Source of the DNA: Pseudomonadota bacterium
GTDB taxonomy: Bacteria > Pseudomonadota > Gammaproteobacteria > Steroidobacterales > Steroidobacteraceae
Assembly (NCBI GenBank): GCA_021820785.1
Contig: JAKADE010000162.1
Coordinates: forward strand, 1 to 6,638
Length of the DNA: 6,638 nucleotides
Reading direction: 5' to 3'
The number at the start of each line of letters is the position of its first letter. Positions within the stretch are counted from its first letter, which is position 1. Below the pieces are notes generated by a model. The model did not search any database. It was not told where the DNA came from and saw nothing but the letters and a program-made list of their open reading frames with translations. Below, piece after piece: positions 1 to 6,260 of the stretch. The position numbers and the translations under genes are program-made.

Positions 1-1
1 G

Positions 2-1999
2 GGCCTGCGCACCGGTCAGCTCCTCACGGCCCTGCCCGTCAGCACCTCCGATGCCGAACTGCTCGGCGTGCTGTGCATCGAGCAGCCCATCCTCGCGGCA
101 CGCGCTGCGCCGGCCCGGCACGCCGCCCAACTCGCCGCGAAGCTCAAACCGGTGCTCGACTCCCTGAACCGCGAACTCAGCGCGCGCCAGCCCCGCAGCA
201 AGAAGCTCCAGACGCTGATCGAGCGAACCGCCGAACTCGAATGGCTGTTCAACGTCACCGGCGATCTGCGGGGCGGGTCCGACGAGAACCGCATGCTCGA
301 GCAGCTGCTCGCCGCCGCAACGGAACGCCTGCAATGTGCGCTCGGGGTGCTGCATGTGCCGGAGAAGCGCCTGACCCTCGAACATCAGCGGGACCTGAAG
401 ACCGCCTCGCCGCTGCTTCGGGCGTGGACCGAAGCGCGCCCCGGTCTGCTCACCTGGACCCAGCGGCAGAGGCGCCCGCTGCTAGTCAACGGCGCAGGAC
501 GCTCCGGCACGAAAATCGAACCCTGCAAGATCCTCGCGGTCCCCGTCGTGCCGGACCACGGGCGCAGCATCGGCCTGCTCGCCTTCTTCAATCCCCCCGA
601 GGCCCGGGACTTTCAGAACCGGCACCTGTATCTGGCCCGTCACCTCGGCCGGCGCAGCGCCACCGTCATTGCGGCGCAGTTCGATCTGATGACCGGACTG
701 TATACCCGCGACGGACTGGAACAGATGTACGGGCGAGTGCCGGAGGACTCCGGACCCGCCGAGCGCAGCGTCATTTACGTCGACGTCGACCACATGGACG
801 TCGTCAATGAGCTGCACGGGTTCGAGCTCGGCAATGAATTGCTCGTACGCGTGGCCGATACTCTCTGTCCGCCCCAACTACCCGCAGGTGCGCTCGCGGC
901 GCGGATCGCCGGTGACCGGTTCGCCGTCGTGCTGCCGAACACCGACCCGCGAAGTGCCACTGCCGCCGCGCAACGCATCCAGCAGGCCGTCAGCGCCCTG
1001 GTCATCGGGCCGGCCGATGCCCCGCTCGAGGTCTCCGTCAGTTGCGGCGTCGCGGCGCTCGTGAACATGCCCGAGGGTCTGGCCCGAGCGCTTGCGGCCG
1101 CCGAACTCGCCTGCAAGAGCGCAAAGAAGCGCGGACGCAACCGTGTCGAACTCTACGCAGTGGAAGATTCGAGCATGCTGCGCCGCCACGAGGACATCAC
1201 CGCCGTCGGCCAGTTGCGTGCCGCGTTCAAGGCCGAGCGACTCACGCTGTTCGCCCAGCGGATCGTGCCGCTGCGCAATGGAAATTTGCCGGGCGGTTAC
1301 GAAATCCTGCTGCGCGTGAACGATCCGCAGCGCGGCGTCGTCGCACCCGGCCCCCTGATCGGGGCGGCCGAGCGCTACCAACTGCTGCCGGCCATCGACC
1401 GCTGGGTCGCACACCGCGCGGTGCAGACACTCGCGCCGTACCGCAACACGTTGAAGACACGCGGCGTCACATTTGCGATCAATCTGTCCGGACAGTCGGT
1501 CGGCAGCGAAGAGTATCTGCGTCAGCTCATCGACGATCTGACCGAGGCGAACCTGCCGCCCGGCGGCCTGTCGCTCGAGATCACCGAGCAGGCTGCGGTA
1601 ACGAGCCTCGCCCAGGCCACGGACATGATCCGCCGGCTCACACCCTGGCGCTGCCGCTTTGCGCTCGATGATTTCGGCACCGGCGCGAATTCGCTCACCT
1701 ACCTCAACTCACTACCCTTCTCACGAGTAAAGATCGACGGCTCGTTCGTGCGCGACATGCTCACCAACCCTCGCTCAGAGGCCACCGTGCGCGGCATCAT
1801 CGAGCTGGCACGCGGTCACGGTCTGGAGACGGTCGCGGAGTACGTCGAAACCGAAGCCGTCGCCGCGGCGCTGCGCAAGCTGGGCGTCGATTACGCGCAA
1901 GGCTACGCCTTCGGCAGACCGGAACCGCTGGAGGACATCCTGAAATCCCTGGCGCAGGATGAATCCCGGCGGCTGCGCCGGCTCTATCTGGAGCTGTAG
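2..1999 (+). CDS. GAF-GGDEF-EAL cyclic-di-GMP signalling protein, 5'-truncated; probable phosphodiesterase
   Basis: The frame is open from base 2, so the start codon lies before the window; the GTG at 68 is internal. Residues are numbered from that GTG. The first residues (ending LLGVLCIEQP) look like the last strand of a GAF domain, followed by a helical linker. A second GAF-like region spans about 55-200. The GGDEF domain starts near 206 (FDLMTGLYTRDGL), but its signature is AGDRF (281-285), and no RxxD inhibitory site precedes it. The EAL domain (about 385-640) keeps the expected residues: E412 in EIL, N472 in NLS, E504 and E507 in EITE, D534/D535 in DDFGTG, K555, E591 in AEYVE and Q611 in AQGY. 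The family reaction is hydrolysis of c-di-GMP to pGpG. I infer an active phosphodiesterase controlled by sensory GAF input, with a GGDEF domain that is regulatory or inert. No membrane segment is visible in this part. Ligand and targets are unknown. Confidence 0.93.
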   Translation, partial: GLRTGQLLTALPVSTSDAELLGVLCIEQPILAARAAPARHAAQLAAKLKPVLDSLNRELSARQPRSKKLQTLIERTAELEWLFNVTGDLRGGSDENRMLEQLLAAATERLQCALGVLHVPEKRLTLEHQRDLKTASPLLRAWTEARPGLLTWTQRQRRPLLVNGAGRSGTKIEPCKILAVPVVPDHGRSIGLLAFFNPPEARDFQNRHLYLARHLGRRSATVIAAQFDLMTGLYTRDGLEQMYGRVPEDSGPAERSVIYVDVDHMDVVNELHGFELGNELLVRVADTLCPPQLPAGALAARIAGDRFAVVLPNTDPRSATAAAQRIQQAVSALVIGPADAPLEVSVSCGVAALVNMPEGLARALAAAELACKSAKKRGRNRVELYAVEDSSMLRRHEDITAVGQLRAAFKAERLTLFAQRIVPLRNGNLPGGYEILLRVNDPQRGVVAPGPLIGAAERYQLLPAIDRWVAHRAVQTLAPYRNTLKTRGVTFAINLSGQSVGSEEYLRQLIDDLTEANLPPGGLSLEITEQAAVTSLAQATDMIRRLTPWRCRFALDDFGTGANSLTYLNSLPFSRVKIDGSFVRDMLTNPRSEATVRGIIELARGHGLETVAEYVETEAVAAALRKLGVDYAQGYAFGRPEPLEDILKSLAQDESRRLRRLYLEL

Positions 2000-2090
2000 C
2001 GCCGCGCGCCGCCCTCGCCCGAGGTACTGCCCGGTGCCCGTGATACGTAAATGACCGAATAACACGAACGGCCGGACTCGCCAACCATTA

Positions 2091-2113
2091 CGGGGTCCCG
2101 CGCCGGGACACCG
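2091..2113 (+). promoter_or_regulatory. Strong hairpin in the gap ahead of hsp20 (leader structure or terminator)
   Basis: The arms CGGGGTCCCG (2091-2100) and CGGGACACCG (2104-2113) pair over nine base pairs with one G-A mismatch and a three-base CGC loop. A2090-T2114 can extend the stem. The hairpin ends 14 bases before the Shine-Dalgarno sequence, so it does not itself cover that site. Only four T residues follow closely (2117-2120), which makes it a poor intrinsic terminator. It could end transcription of the EAL gene or sit in the hsp20 leader. Confidence 0.5.
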
Positions 2114-2127
2114 TCATTTTCAGTCAC

Positions 2128-2134
2128 AGGAGAG
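2128..2134 (+). promoter_or_regulatory. Ribosome binding site of hsp20
   Basis: AGGAGAG lies five bases before the ATG at 2140. It is a near-consensus Shine-Dalgarno sequence at good spacing and fixes the hsp20 start. Confidence 0.85.
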
Positions 2135-2139
2135 TCGCC

Positions 2140-2580
2140 ATGAGCCTGATTCGCTGGGATCCGTTCGCAGACGTCGAGAACCTGTTCAACCGCATGATGC
2201 CGCGCATGCCGCGCGGACCGCGCCTGTCCGTAGAGGATGATGGCGGCGTCACGTTCGAGTGGTCGCCGTCGGCGGACATCAGCGAGACCGACAAGGAGTA
2301 CCTGGTGCGCGCCGATCTGCCGGGCCTGAAGAAAGAAGAAGTGAAAGTGACCTTCACCGATGGAGTGCTCACGATCCAGGGCGAGCGCAAGCAGCACAAG
2401 GAGCAGACCACCGAGAAATTCCATCGCGTGGAAAACTCCTACGGCACCTTCACGCGCTCGTTCTCGCTGCCCGACAACATCACACCTGATGCCATCCGCT
2501 GCGAGAGCAAGGACGGCGTGCTGAGCGTGCACATTCCGAAGGCTGAACAGAAAAAGCCCAAGGAAATTTCGATTCAGTAG
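2140..2580 (+). CDS. Small heat-shock protein, Hsp20/IbpA family
   Basis: This 146-residue protein has the normal family length. Proteins of this family are ATP-independent cytoplasmic holdases: they bind unfolding proteins under stress and pass them to DnaK and ClpB. The N-terminus carries the WDPF-x-x-x-x-x-LFNRM motif typical of bacterial class A Hsp20. The alpha-crystallin domain runs from about 41 to 136, with WSPSADI at 41-47, ADLPG at 58-62, GVLTI at 75-79 and the signature GVLSVHIPK at 126-134. The tail ends in ISI (143-145), the I-x-I motif that docks into a neighbouring subunit's groove in oligomers. The start is set by a strong Shine-Dalgarno sequence. The gene follows the EAL gene on the same strand after 140 bases and converges on rhlE. 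I found no convincing sigma-32 promoter upstream, so heat control is inferred from the family only. It could be called hsp20 or ibpA; the sequence does not decide. Confidence 0.96.
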   Translation: MSLIRWDPFADVENLFNRMMPRMPRGPRLSVEDDGGVTFEWSPSADISETDKEYLVRADLPGLKKEEVKVTFTDGVLTIQGERKQHKEQTTEKFHRVENSYGTFTRSFSLPDNITPDAIRCESKDGVLSVHIPKAEQKKPKEISIQ

Positions 2581-2631
2581 GAATCAGGCACTCTGCACCG
2601 CCCCCGGGGTGGTGAGGCCTGCGGACTGCGT

Positions 2632-2661
2632 CAGCGGGCCGGCCCGAGGGCCGACCCGCTG
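2632..2661. terminator. Near-perfect hairpin between convergent hsp20 and rhlE; probable bidirectional terminator
   Basis: Arms at 2632-2645 and 2648-2661 pair over 14 positions with a single C-A mismatch (2639 with 2654), around a GA turn. It sits 51 bases after the hsp20 stop and 16 bases after the rhlE stop, where a shared terminator is expected. Neither strand has a clear T-run after the stem, so it may pause polymerase or protect the 3' ends of the messages rather than act as a classical intrinsic terminator. Confidence 0.6.
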
Positions 2662-2677
2662 CGTGTTGTCAGCTCAC

Positions 2678-4174
2678 TCAGGCACGGCGCCAGCCGCCCT
2701 CAGCGCTGCCGCCGCGCTCGCCCTGCGTGCGCGAGCCACGACGTTCCCCGCCGAAGCGCCGGCCGCCCGCGCCGCCAGGCGCTCCTGCCGGTCGAGAGCC
2801 GTGCGACTCCCCGTGACGATGCGCGGAATGACGCTGTCCGTCCTGCGGCGCCGCCGTCCGCTCAGAGCTGCCGGCTGCGCGTCCCTGTTGCGGGCGCTGT
2901 CCCTGTTGCGGGCGCTGTCCCTGTTGCGGACGACGAGACCCGCCGCGGCCACCGCGGTTGCCGTTCCCACCCCCGTTGCCGGCGCCCCGATCCCGATGCA
3001 TCTCGCGCGGTGGCCCCCGATCGGGCTCCGCAGGCATGTTCAGAATCGGAAAGGCCGGTACGGCAGTGGCTTCGATCGAACGCTTCAGGAGCCGCTCGAT
3101 GTCGCGCAGTAACGGCTCCTCGTCCGGTGACACCAGCGACACCGCTGCGCCGCTCGCACCGGCACGCGCCGTGCGGCCGATCCGGTGCACATAGTCCTCC
3201 GGCACGTTCGGCAGCTCGTAGTTCACCACGTGCGGCAGCTCCTTGATGTCCAGGCCGCGCGCAGCAACTTCGGTGGCCACCAGCGCCGTGACGCGCAGGC
3301 TCTTGAAATCCGCGAGCGCGCGCACCCGCGCGGCCTGGCTCTTGTTGCCGTGAATGGCCGCGGAGTTGATGCCGGCGCTCTCGAGCTGCTTGGCGAGCCG
3401 GTTTGCACCGTGCTTGGTGCGGGTGAACACCAGCACCTGCTGCCAGTTACCCTCATTGATCAGATGCGCGAGCAGGTGCCGCTTGCTCTCCTTTGGCACC
3501 CGATAGAGCGATTGTGTCACGCGCTCGGCCGTCGAATTGCGGCTCGTCACCTCGACGTTGACCGGGTCGTGCACGAACCGCTGCGCCAGAGCGCGGATGT
3601 CCTCCGAGTACGTCGCGGAGAACATCAGGTTCTGCCGCTGTGCCGGCAGCAGCTTCAGCACCCGCCGGATGGCAGGGATGAAGCCCATGTCGAGCATGCG
3701 GTCGGCCTCATCGAGCACGAAGCAGGAGACGCGGCTCAAGTTCAGCGCGCCCTGCTCGCTCAGATCGAGCAGCCGGCCCGGCGTCGCAATCAACAGATCG
3801 CAGCCGCGGCGCAGCTGATCGATCTGGGGATTGATGCCCACACCGCCGAACACGACTGCGGAGCGCAGCTTCAGGTAGCGGCCGTAACCGGTGGCGTTGT
3901 CGGCGATCTGCGCCGCGAGCTCACGTGTCGGCGTCAGCACCAGCGCGCGCGGGGCCGGATGGGTCCCGTGGGCTGCATCCTGCGTCAGACGCTGCAGGAT
4001 CGGCAGCACGAAGGCCGCCGTCTTGCCGGTGCCGGTCTGGGCGCCGGCGAGTACATCGCGGCCGGCGAGAATGGCGGGAATGGTGCCCGCCTGGATGGGA
4101 GTCGGCGCCGAATAGCCTTTTTCTTGCACGGCGCGCAGCAGCTCGGGCAGCAGCCCGAGGTCGGAAAACGACAT
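2678..4174 (-). CDS. rhlE: DEAD-box ATP-dependent RNA helicase, RhlE type
   Basis: This 498-residue protein unwinds short RNA duplexes with ATP; RhlE relatives act in ribosome assembly and RNA turnover. Motifs appear in order: Q motif with PTPIQ at 24-28, motif I AQTGTGKT 45-52, Ia PTREL 82-86, Ib TPGR 131-134, II DEAD 155-158, III SAT 186-188, IV VLVFTRT near 247, [11 protein letters not shown] 300-309 and [10 protein letters not shown] 330-337. Motif V has Glu at 302 where Asp is usual. The N-terminus MSFSDLGL is the typical RhlE opening. I chose the ATG at 4174 because AGAGG lies five bases before it; the in-frame ATG at 4189 would add five residues but has no ribosome binding site. The last roughly 110 residues form a low-complexity Gly/Arg-rich tail with a QRPQQG repeat, likely a disordered RNA-binding extension. 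The gene diverges from uup and converges on hsp20. RhlE is preferred over SrmB or DeaD because of the N-terminus and the absence of a DbpA-like C-terminal domain. Confidence 0.95.
   Translation of the reverse strand: MSFSDLGLLPELLRAVQEKGYSAPTPIQAGTIPAILAGRDVLAGAQTGTGKTAAFVLPILQRLTQDAAHGTHPAPRALVLTPTRELAAQIADNATGYGRYLKLRSAVVFGGVGINPQIDQLRRGCDLLIATPGRLLDLSEQGALNLSRVSCFVLDEADRMLDMGFIPAIRRVLKLLPAQRQNLMFSATYSEDIRALAQRFVHDPVNVEVTSRNSTAERVTQSLYRVPKESKRHLLAHLINEGNWQQVLVFTRTKHGANRLAKQLESAGINSAAIHGNKSQAARVRALADFKSLRVTALVATEVAARGLDIKELPHVVNYELPNVPEDYVHRIGRTARAGASGAAVSLVSPDEEPLLRDIERLLKRSIEATAVPAFPILNMPAEPDRGPPREMHRDRGAGNGGGNGNRGGRGGSRRPQQGQRPQQGQRPQQGRAAGSSERTAAPQDGQRHSAHRHGESHGSRPAGAPGGAGGRRFGGERRGSRTQGERGGSAEGGWRRA
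2881..2934. repeat. 18-bp tandem repeat, three copies, inside the rhlE tail
   Basis: Three consecutive 18-base units lie at 2881-2898, 2899-2916 and 2917-2934. The first two are identical and the third differs only in its last bases. Read on the minus strand, each unit encodes about one QRPQQG hexapeptide, so gain or loss of a unit would keep the frame. Confidence 0.9.
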
Positions 4175-4179
4175 GAATA

Positions 4180-4184
4180 CCTCT
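4180..4184 (-). promoter_or_regulatory. Ribosome binding site deciding the rhlE start
   Basis: On the minus strand AGAGG lies five bases before the ATG at 4174. The alternative ATG at 4189 has no purine-rich Shine-Dalgarno sequence at a suitable distance. This supports the shorter protein beginning MSFSDLGL. Confidence 0.7.
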
Positions 4185-4214
4185 GTCATTCAAGCTCGCG
4201 CAAACGGCCTGGCG

Positions 4215-4237
4215 TCCGCGTCGGCATTGCCGGCGGA
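4215..4237 (-). promoter_or_regulatory. Hairpin in the probable rhlE leader
   Basis: TCCGC (4215-4219) pairs with GCGGA (4233-4237), and CGGC (4222-4225) with GCCG (4229-4232), around a three-base loop. This gives nine base pairs with a two-base bulge. It lies about 40 bases upstream of the rhlE start codon, within the leader if rhlE is transcribed from the promoter-like site near 4368-4396. No function is shown by sequence alone. Confidence 0.35.
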
Positions 4238-4348
4238 TCAGCCATTTCTGTGGCCGTGGCGGTCAGAGCGAGGGGTGGTTAGGGGAAATCGAAGCGAAGC
4301 CGGAGCGGCTTGACCGCGAGCGAGGCAGGCGCAGACCGCTTGGCGCCT

Positions 4349-4374
4349 GTATAGTCTTGCGGGACGGACTATAC
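4349..4374. promoter_or_regulatory. Perfect 8-bp inverted repeat between divergent rhlE and uup; possible operator
   Basis: GTATAGTC (4349-4356) and GACTATAC (4367-4374) are exact reverse complements separated by ten bases. Their centres are 18 bases apart, under two helical turns, so a dimeric regulator could bind. Each arm contains TATAGT, five of six matches to the sigma-70 -10 hexamer, one on each strand. It is the most AT-rich spot in the rhlE-uup gap. The rest of the gap (4190-4348) shows only the rhlE-side hairpin and a 6-bp stem (4297-4302 with 4306-4311). A transcribed hairpin is the alternative reading. Confidence 0.5.
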
Positions 4375-4396
4375 CGGTCGGCAGGCCGCGAGTCCA
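4368..4396 (-). promoter_or_regulatory. Sigma-70-like promoter candidate for rhlE
   Basis: On the minus strand TGGACT (4396-4391, four of six matches to TTGACA) is followed after exactly 17 bases by TATAGT (4373-4368, five of six matches to TATAAT). Transcription would start near 4361, giving a leader of about 185 bases before rhlE. The -10 hexamer lies in one arm of the inverted repeat. The plus-strand TATAGT (4350-4355) has no good -35 at the right distance, so a uup promoter there is weaker. Confidence 0.4.
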
Positions 4397-4414
4397 TGGT
4401 TTCTATGGCATGAG

Positions 4415-6259
4415 ATGTCCCTGATCACACTTCGCGATGCGCAGCTCGCCTTTGGCGAGCACGCCCTGCTCGATGGCGCCGCCCTGGCGGTACAAGACGG
4501 TGAACGACTCGGGTTCATCGGCCGCAATGGCACCGGCAAATCCACGGTGCTGAAAGTCATCGCCGGACTCACGGCGCTCGACGACGGAGAGGTGCAGCGC
4601 CGCTCAGGCCTGCGCATCGCCTACGTCGAACAGGAGCCGTTGATTGCGCCCAGCGCCACGGTGAGCGAGAGCCTCCTGGAGCGCGCGCGCACCCTGGCGC
4701 ACGCCGCCGCCTGTTCGGCCGAAGAACTGCACGGTGCCGACCGCGAGCGCTGGCAATTGCTGTCGCGTCTGGCGGAGTTCCTGCAGCGCTTCGGTCTTGA
4801 CGGGAACCAGAGCCCGCACCAGCTCTCCGGCGGAGAGCGCAAACGGGCCGCCCTCGCCCTCGCCTTTGCCTCGGGACCCGATCTGCTGCTGCTCGATGAG
4901 CCGACCAATCACCTCGACATCGAGGGCATCGCCACGCTCGAGGCGTTCACCCAGAGAGTCCCGGCGGCGATCATCGTGACGCACGATCGGGCGTTCCTCG
5001 ATGCCATCGCCACGCGCATCATCGAACTGGACCGCGGCGTGATCCGCTCTTACCCGGGTAACTTCGCCGCCTACGAGAGCCGGCGCGACGACGAGAAGGT
5101 CGCCGAGGACCTGCAGCGGCGCCGCTTCGAGAAGTTCTGGGCGCAGGAGGAGGTCTGGATCCGCAAGGGCGTCGAGGCCCGCCGCACGCGCAACGAGGGC
5201 CGGGTGCGGCGCCTGGAGCGCCTGCGCCAGGAGCGCCTCGAGCGGCGCGACCGGGTGGGCAGCATCAAACTCGCGCTCGATGCCGGCGAGCGCTCCGGAC
5301 GACTGGTCGCGGAGCTCACCGACGTGCGCCAGAGCTTCGGCGGACGCACCCTGATCTCGGGGTTCTCCACCCGCATCATGCGCGGCGACCGAGTCGGCCT
5401 GATCGGCGCGAATGGGGCCGGCAAGTCGACGCTCTTGCGCATCATTCTCGGCCAACTGACGCCCGAACACGGCAGTGTGCGGCTCGGCACCAATCTGCAG
5501 GTTGCGTACTTCGATCAGATGCGCGAACAGCTCGATCCCGAGGCCACGCTGGCCGAAGCGATCAGCCCCGGCTCGGACTGGATCACGATCGGCACCGAGC
5601 GTAAGCACATCATGACCTATCTCGGGGACTTCCTGTTCCCGCCCCATCGCGCCAAATCCCCGGTGCGCATGCTCTCGGGCGGTGAGCGCAACCGGCTGTT
5701 CCTCGCACGCCTGTTCGCCCGACCGGCGAATCTGCTCGTGCTCGATGAGCCGACCAATGACCTGGACATCGATTCGCTCGAACTGCTCGAACAACGCCTG
5801 CAGGACTACTCCGGTACGCTGCTGCTGGTGAGCCACGACCGGCGCTTCCTCGACAACGTCGTGACGCAAACCATCGCCGCCGAGGGCGGCGGCGAATGGC
5901 GCGCCTACGTGGGCGGTTACACCGACTGGCTGCGGCAACGGCCGCAGATGCGTACGTCGCAGTCGCAGACCGAAAGCCCGGCGCTCGCCGAGGCGGCACC
6001 GGCGCCGGCCAAACGCGCCGCCCGCCCCGCGCGCCTCGGCTACATGGAGGGGCGTGAGCTGGCCGCACTGCCCGGACAGATCGAGGCGCTCGAGCGCGAA
6101 CAGGCCGAGATCGGTGCGCGTCTGAGCCAGCCCGATTACCACAACGGTGGTGTCGAGCGCATCCGCGCCGACGGCGAGCGCCTGAATTCGCTCACCGCAG
6201 AACTCGAACGGTGCTATGCGCGCTGGGAGGAACTCGAAGCGCGCCGGGGCGCCAGCTGA
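4415..6259 (+). CDS. uup: ABC-F family ATPase, Uup type
   Basis: This 614-residue protein has two ABC ATPase domains and no membrane segment, as in ABC-F proteins. In domain 1, Walker A is GRNGTGKST (36-44), the signature LSGGE is at 137-141, Walker B ends in D161-E162 and the switch histidine is H190. In domain 2, Walker A is GANGAGKST (331-339), LSGGE is at 420-424, D444-E445 follow, and the histidine is H474. Both catalytic glutamates are present. An Arg/Glu-rich linker (about 215-300) matches the arm that reaches the ribosomal P site in ABC-F proteins. A Pro/Ala-rich hinge (about 515-540) leads to a C-terminal coiled coil, the part that binds DNA in E. coli Uup. Length and the MSLITL start fit Uup (about 635 residues in E. 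coli). Known Uup roles include limiting precise transposon excision, acting on branched DNA and supporting ribosome function. The ATG at 4415 is the only in-frame start after a stop at 4352, and its Shine-Dalgarno sequence is weak. Confidence 0.95.
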   Translation: MSLITLRDAQLAFGEHALLDGAALAVQDGERLGFIGRNGTGKSTVLKVIAGLTALDDGEVQRRSGLRIAYVEQEPLIAPSATVSESLLERARTLAHAAACSAEELHGADRERWQLLSRLAEFLQRFGLDGNQSPHQLSGGERKRAALALAFASGPDLLLLDEPTNHLDIEGIATLEAFTQRVPAAIIVTHDRAFLDAIATRIIELDRGVIRSYPGNFAAYESRRDDEKVAEDLQRRRFEKFWAQEEVWIRKGVEARRTRNEGRVRRLERLRQERLERRDRVGSIKLALDAGERSGRLVAELTDVRQSFGGRTLISGFSTRIMRGDRVGLIGANGAGKSTLLRIILGQLTPEHGSVRLGTNLQVAYFDQMREQLDPEATLAEAISPGSDWITIGTERKHIMTYLGDFLFPPHRAKSPVRMLSGGERNRLFLARLFARPANLLVLDEPTNDLDIDSLELLEQRLQDYSGTLLLVSHDRRFLDNVVTQTIAAEGGGEWRAYVGGYTDWLRQRPQMRTSQSQTESPALAEAAPAPAKRAARPARLGYMEGRELAALPGQIEALEREQAEIGARLSQPDYHNGGVERIRADGERLNSLTAELERCYARWEELEARRGAS

Positions 6260-6260
6260 C

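Noticed and set aside
68..70. GTG at 68 as the start of the GGDEF-EAL gene
   Set aside because: The frame is open back to base 2 and the residues before the GTG continue a GAF-like strand, so the gene starts outside the window.
1939..1968. CCTGAAA followed by AATCCC as a sigma-32 heat-shock promoter for hsp20
   Set aside because: The -35 resembles CTTGAAA, but no CCCCAT-like -10 lies at the right spacing and the site is about 200 bases from hsp20 inside the EAL coding region.
2881..2934. The three 18-bp repeats as a small CRISPR array
   Set aside because: The units are contiguous with no spacers and encode an in-frame hexapeptide repeat of RhlE.
4187..4189. ATG at 4189 as the rhlE start
   Set aside because: It has no Shine-Dalgarno sequence, while the ATG 15 bases downstream has AGAGG at five bases and gives the typical RhlE N-terminus.
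3185..4282. A 365-codon open frame antisense to rhlE
   Set aside because: It mirrors the helicase gene, its translation is low-complexity His/Arg/Gln-rich sequence with no family motif, and it has no convincing ribosome binding site.
4340..4375. TTGGCG (4340-4345) with TATACC (4370-4375) as the uup promoter
   Set aside because: The spacing is 24 bases, too long for sigma-70, and no better -35 was found for the plus-strand TATAGT.
4604..6142. A 512-codon open frame antisense to uup
   Set aside because: uup is complete with both ATPase cassettes intact on the other strand. The antisense translation has no recognisable domain and its openness follows from high GC at third codon positions.
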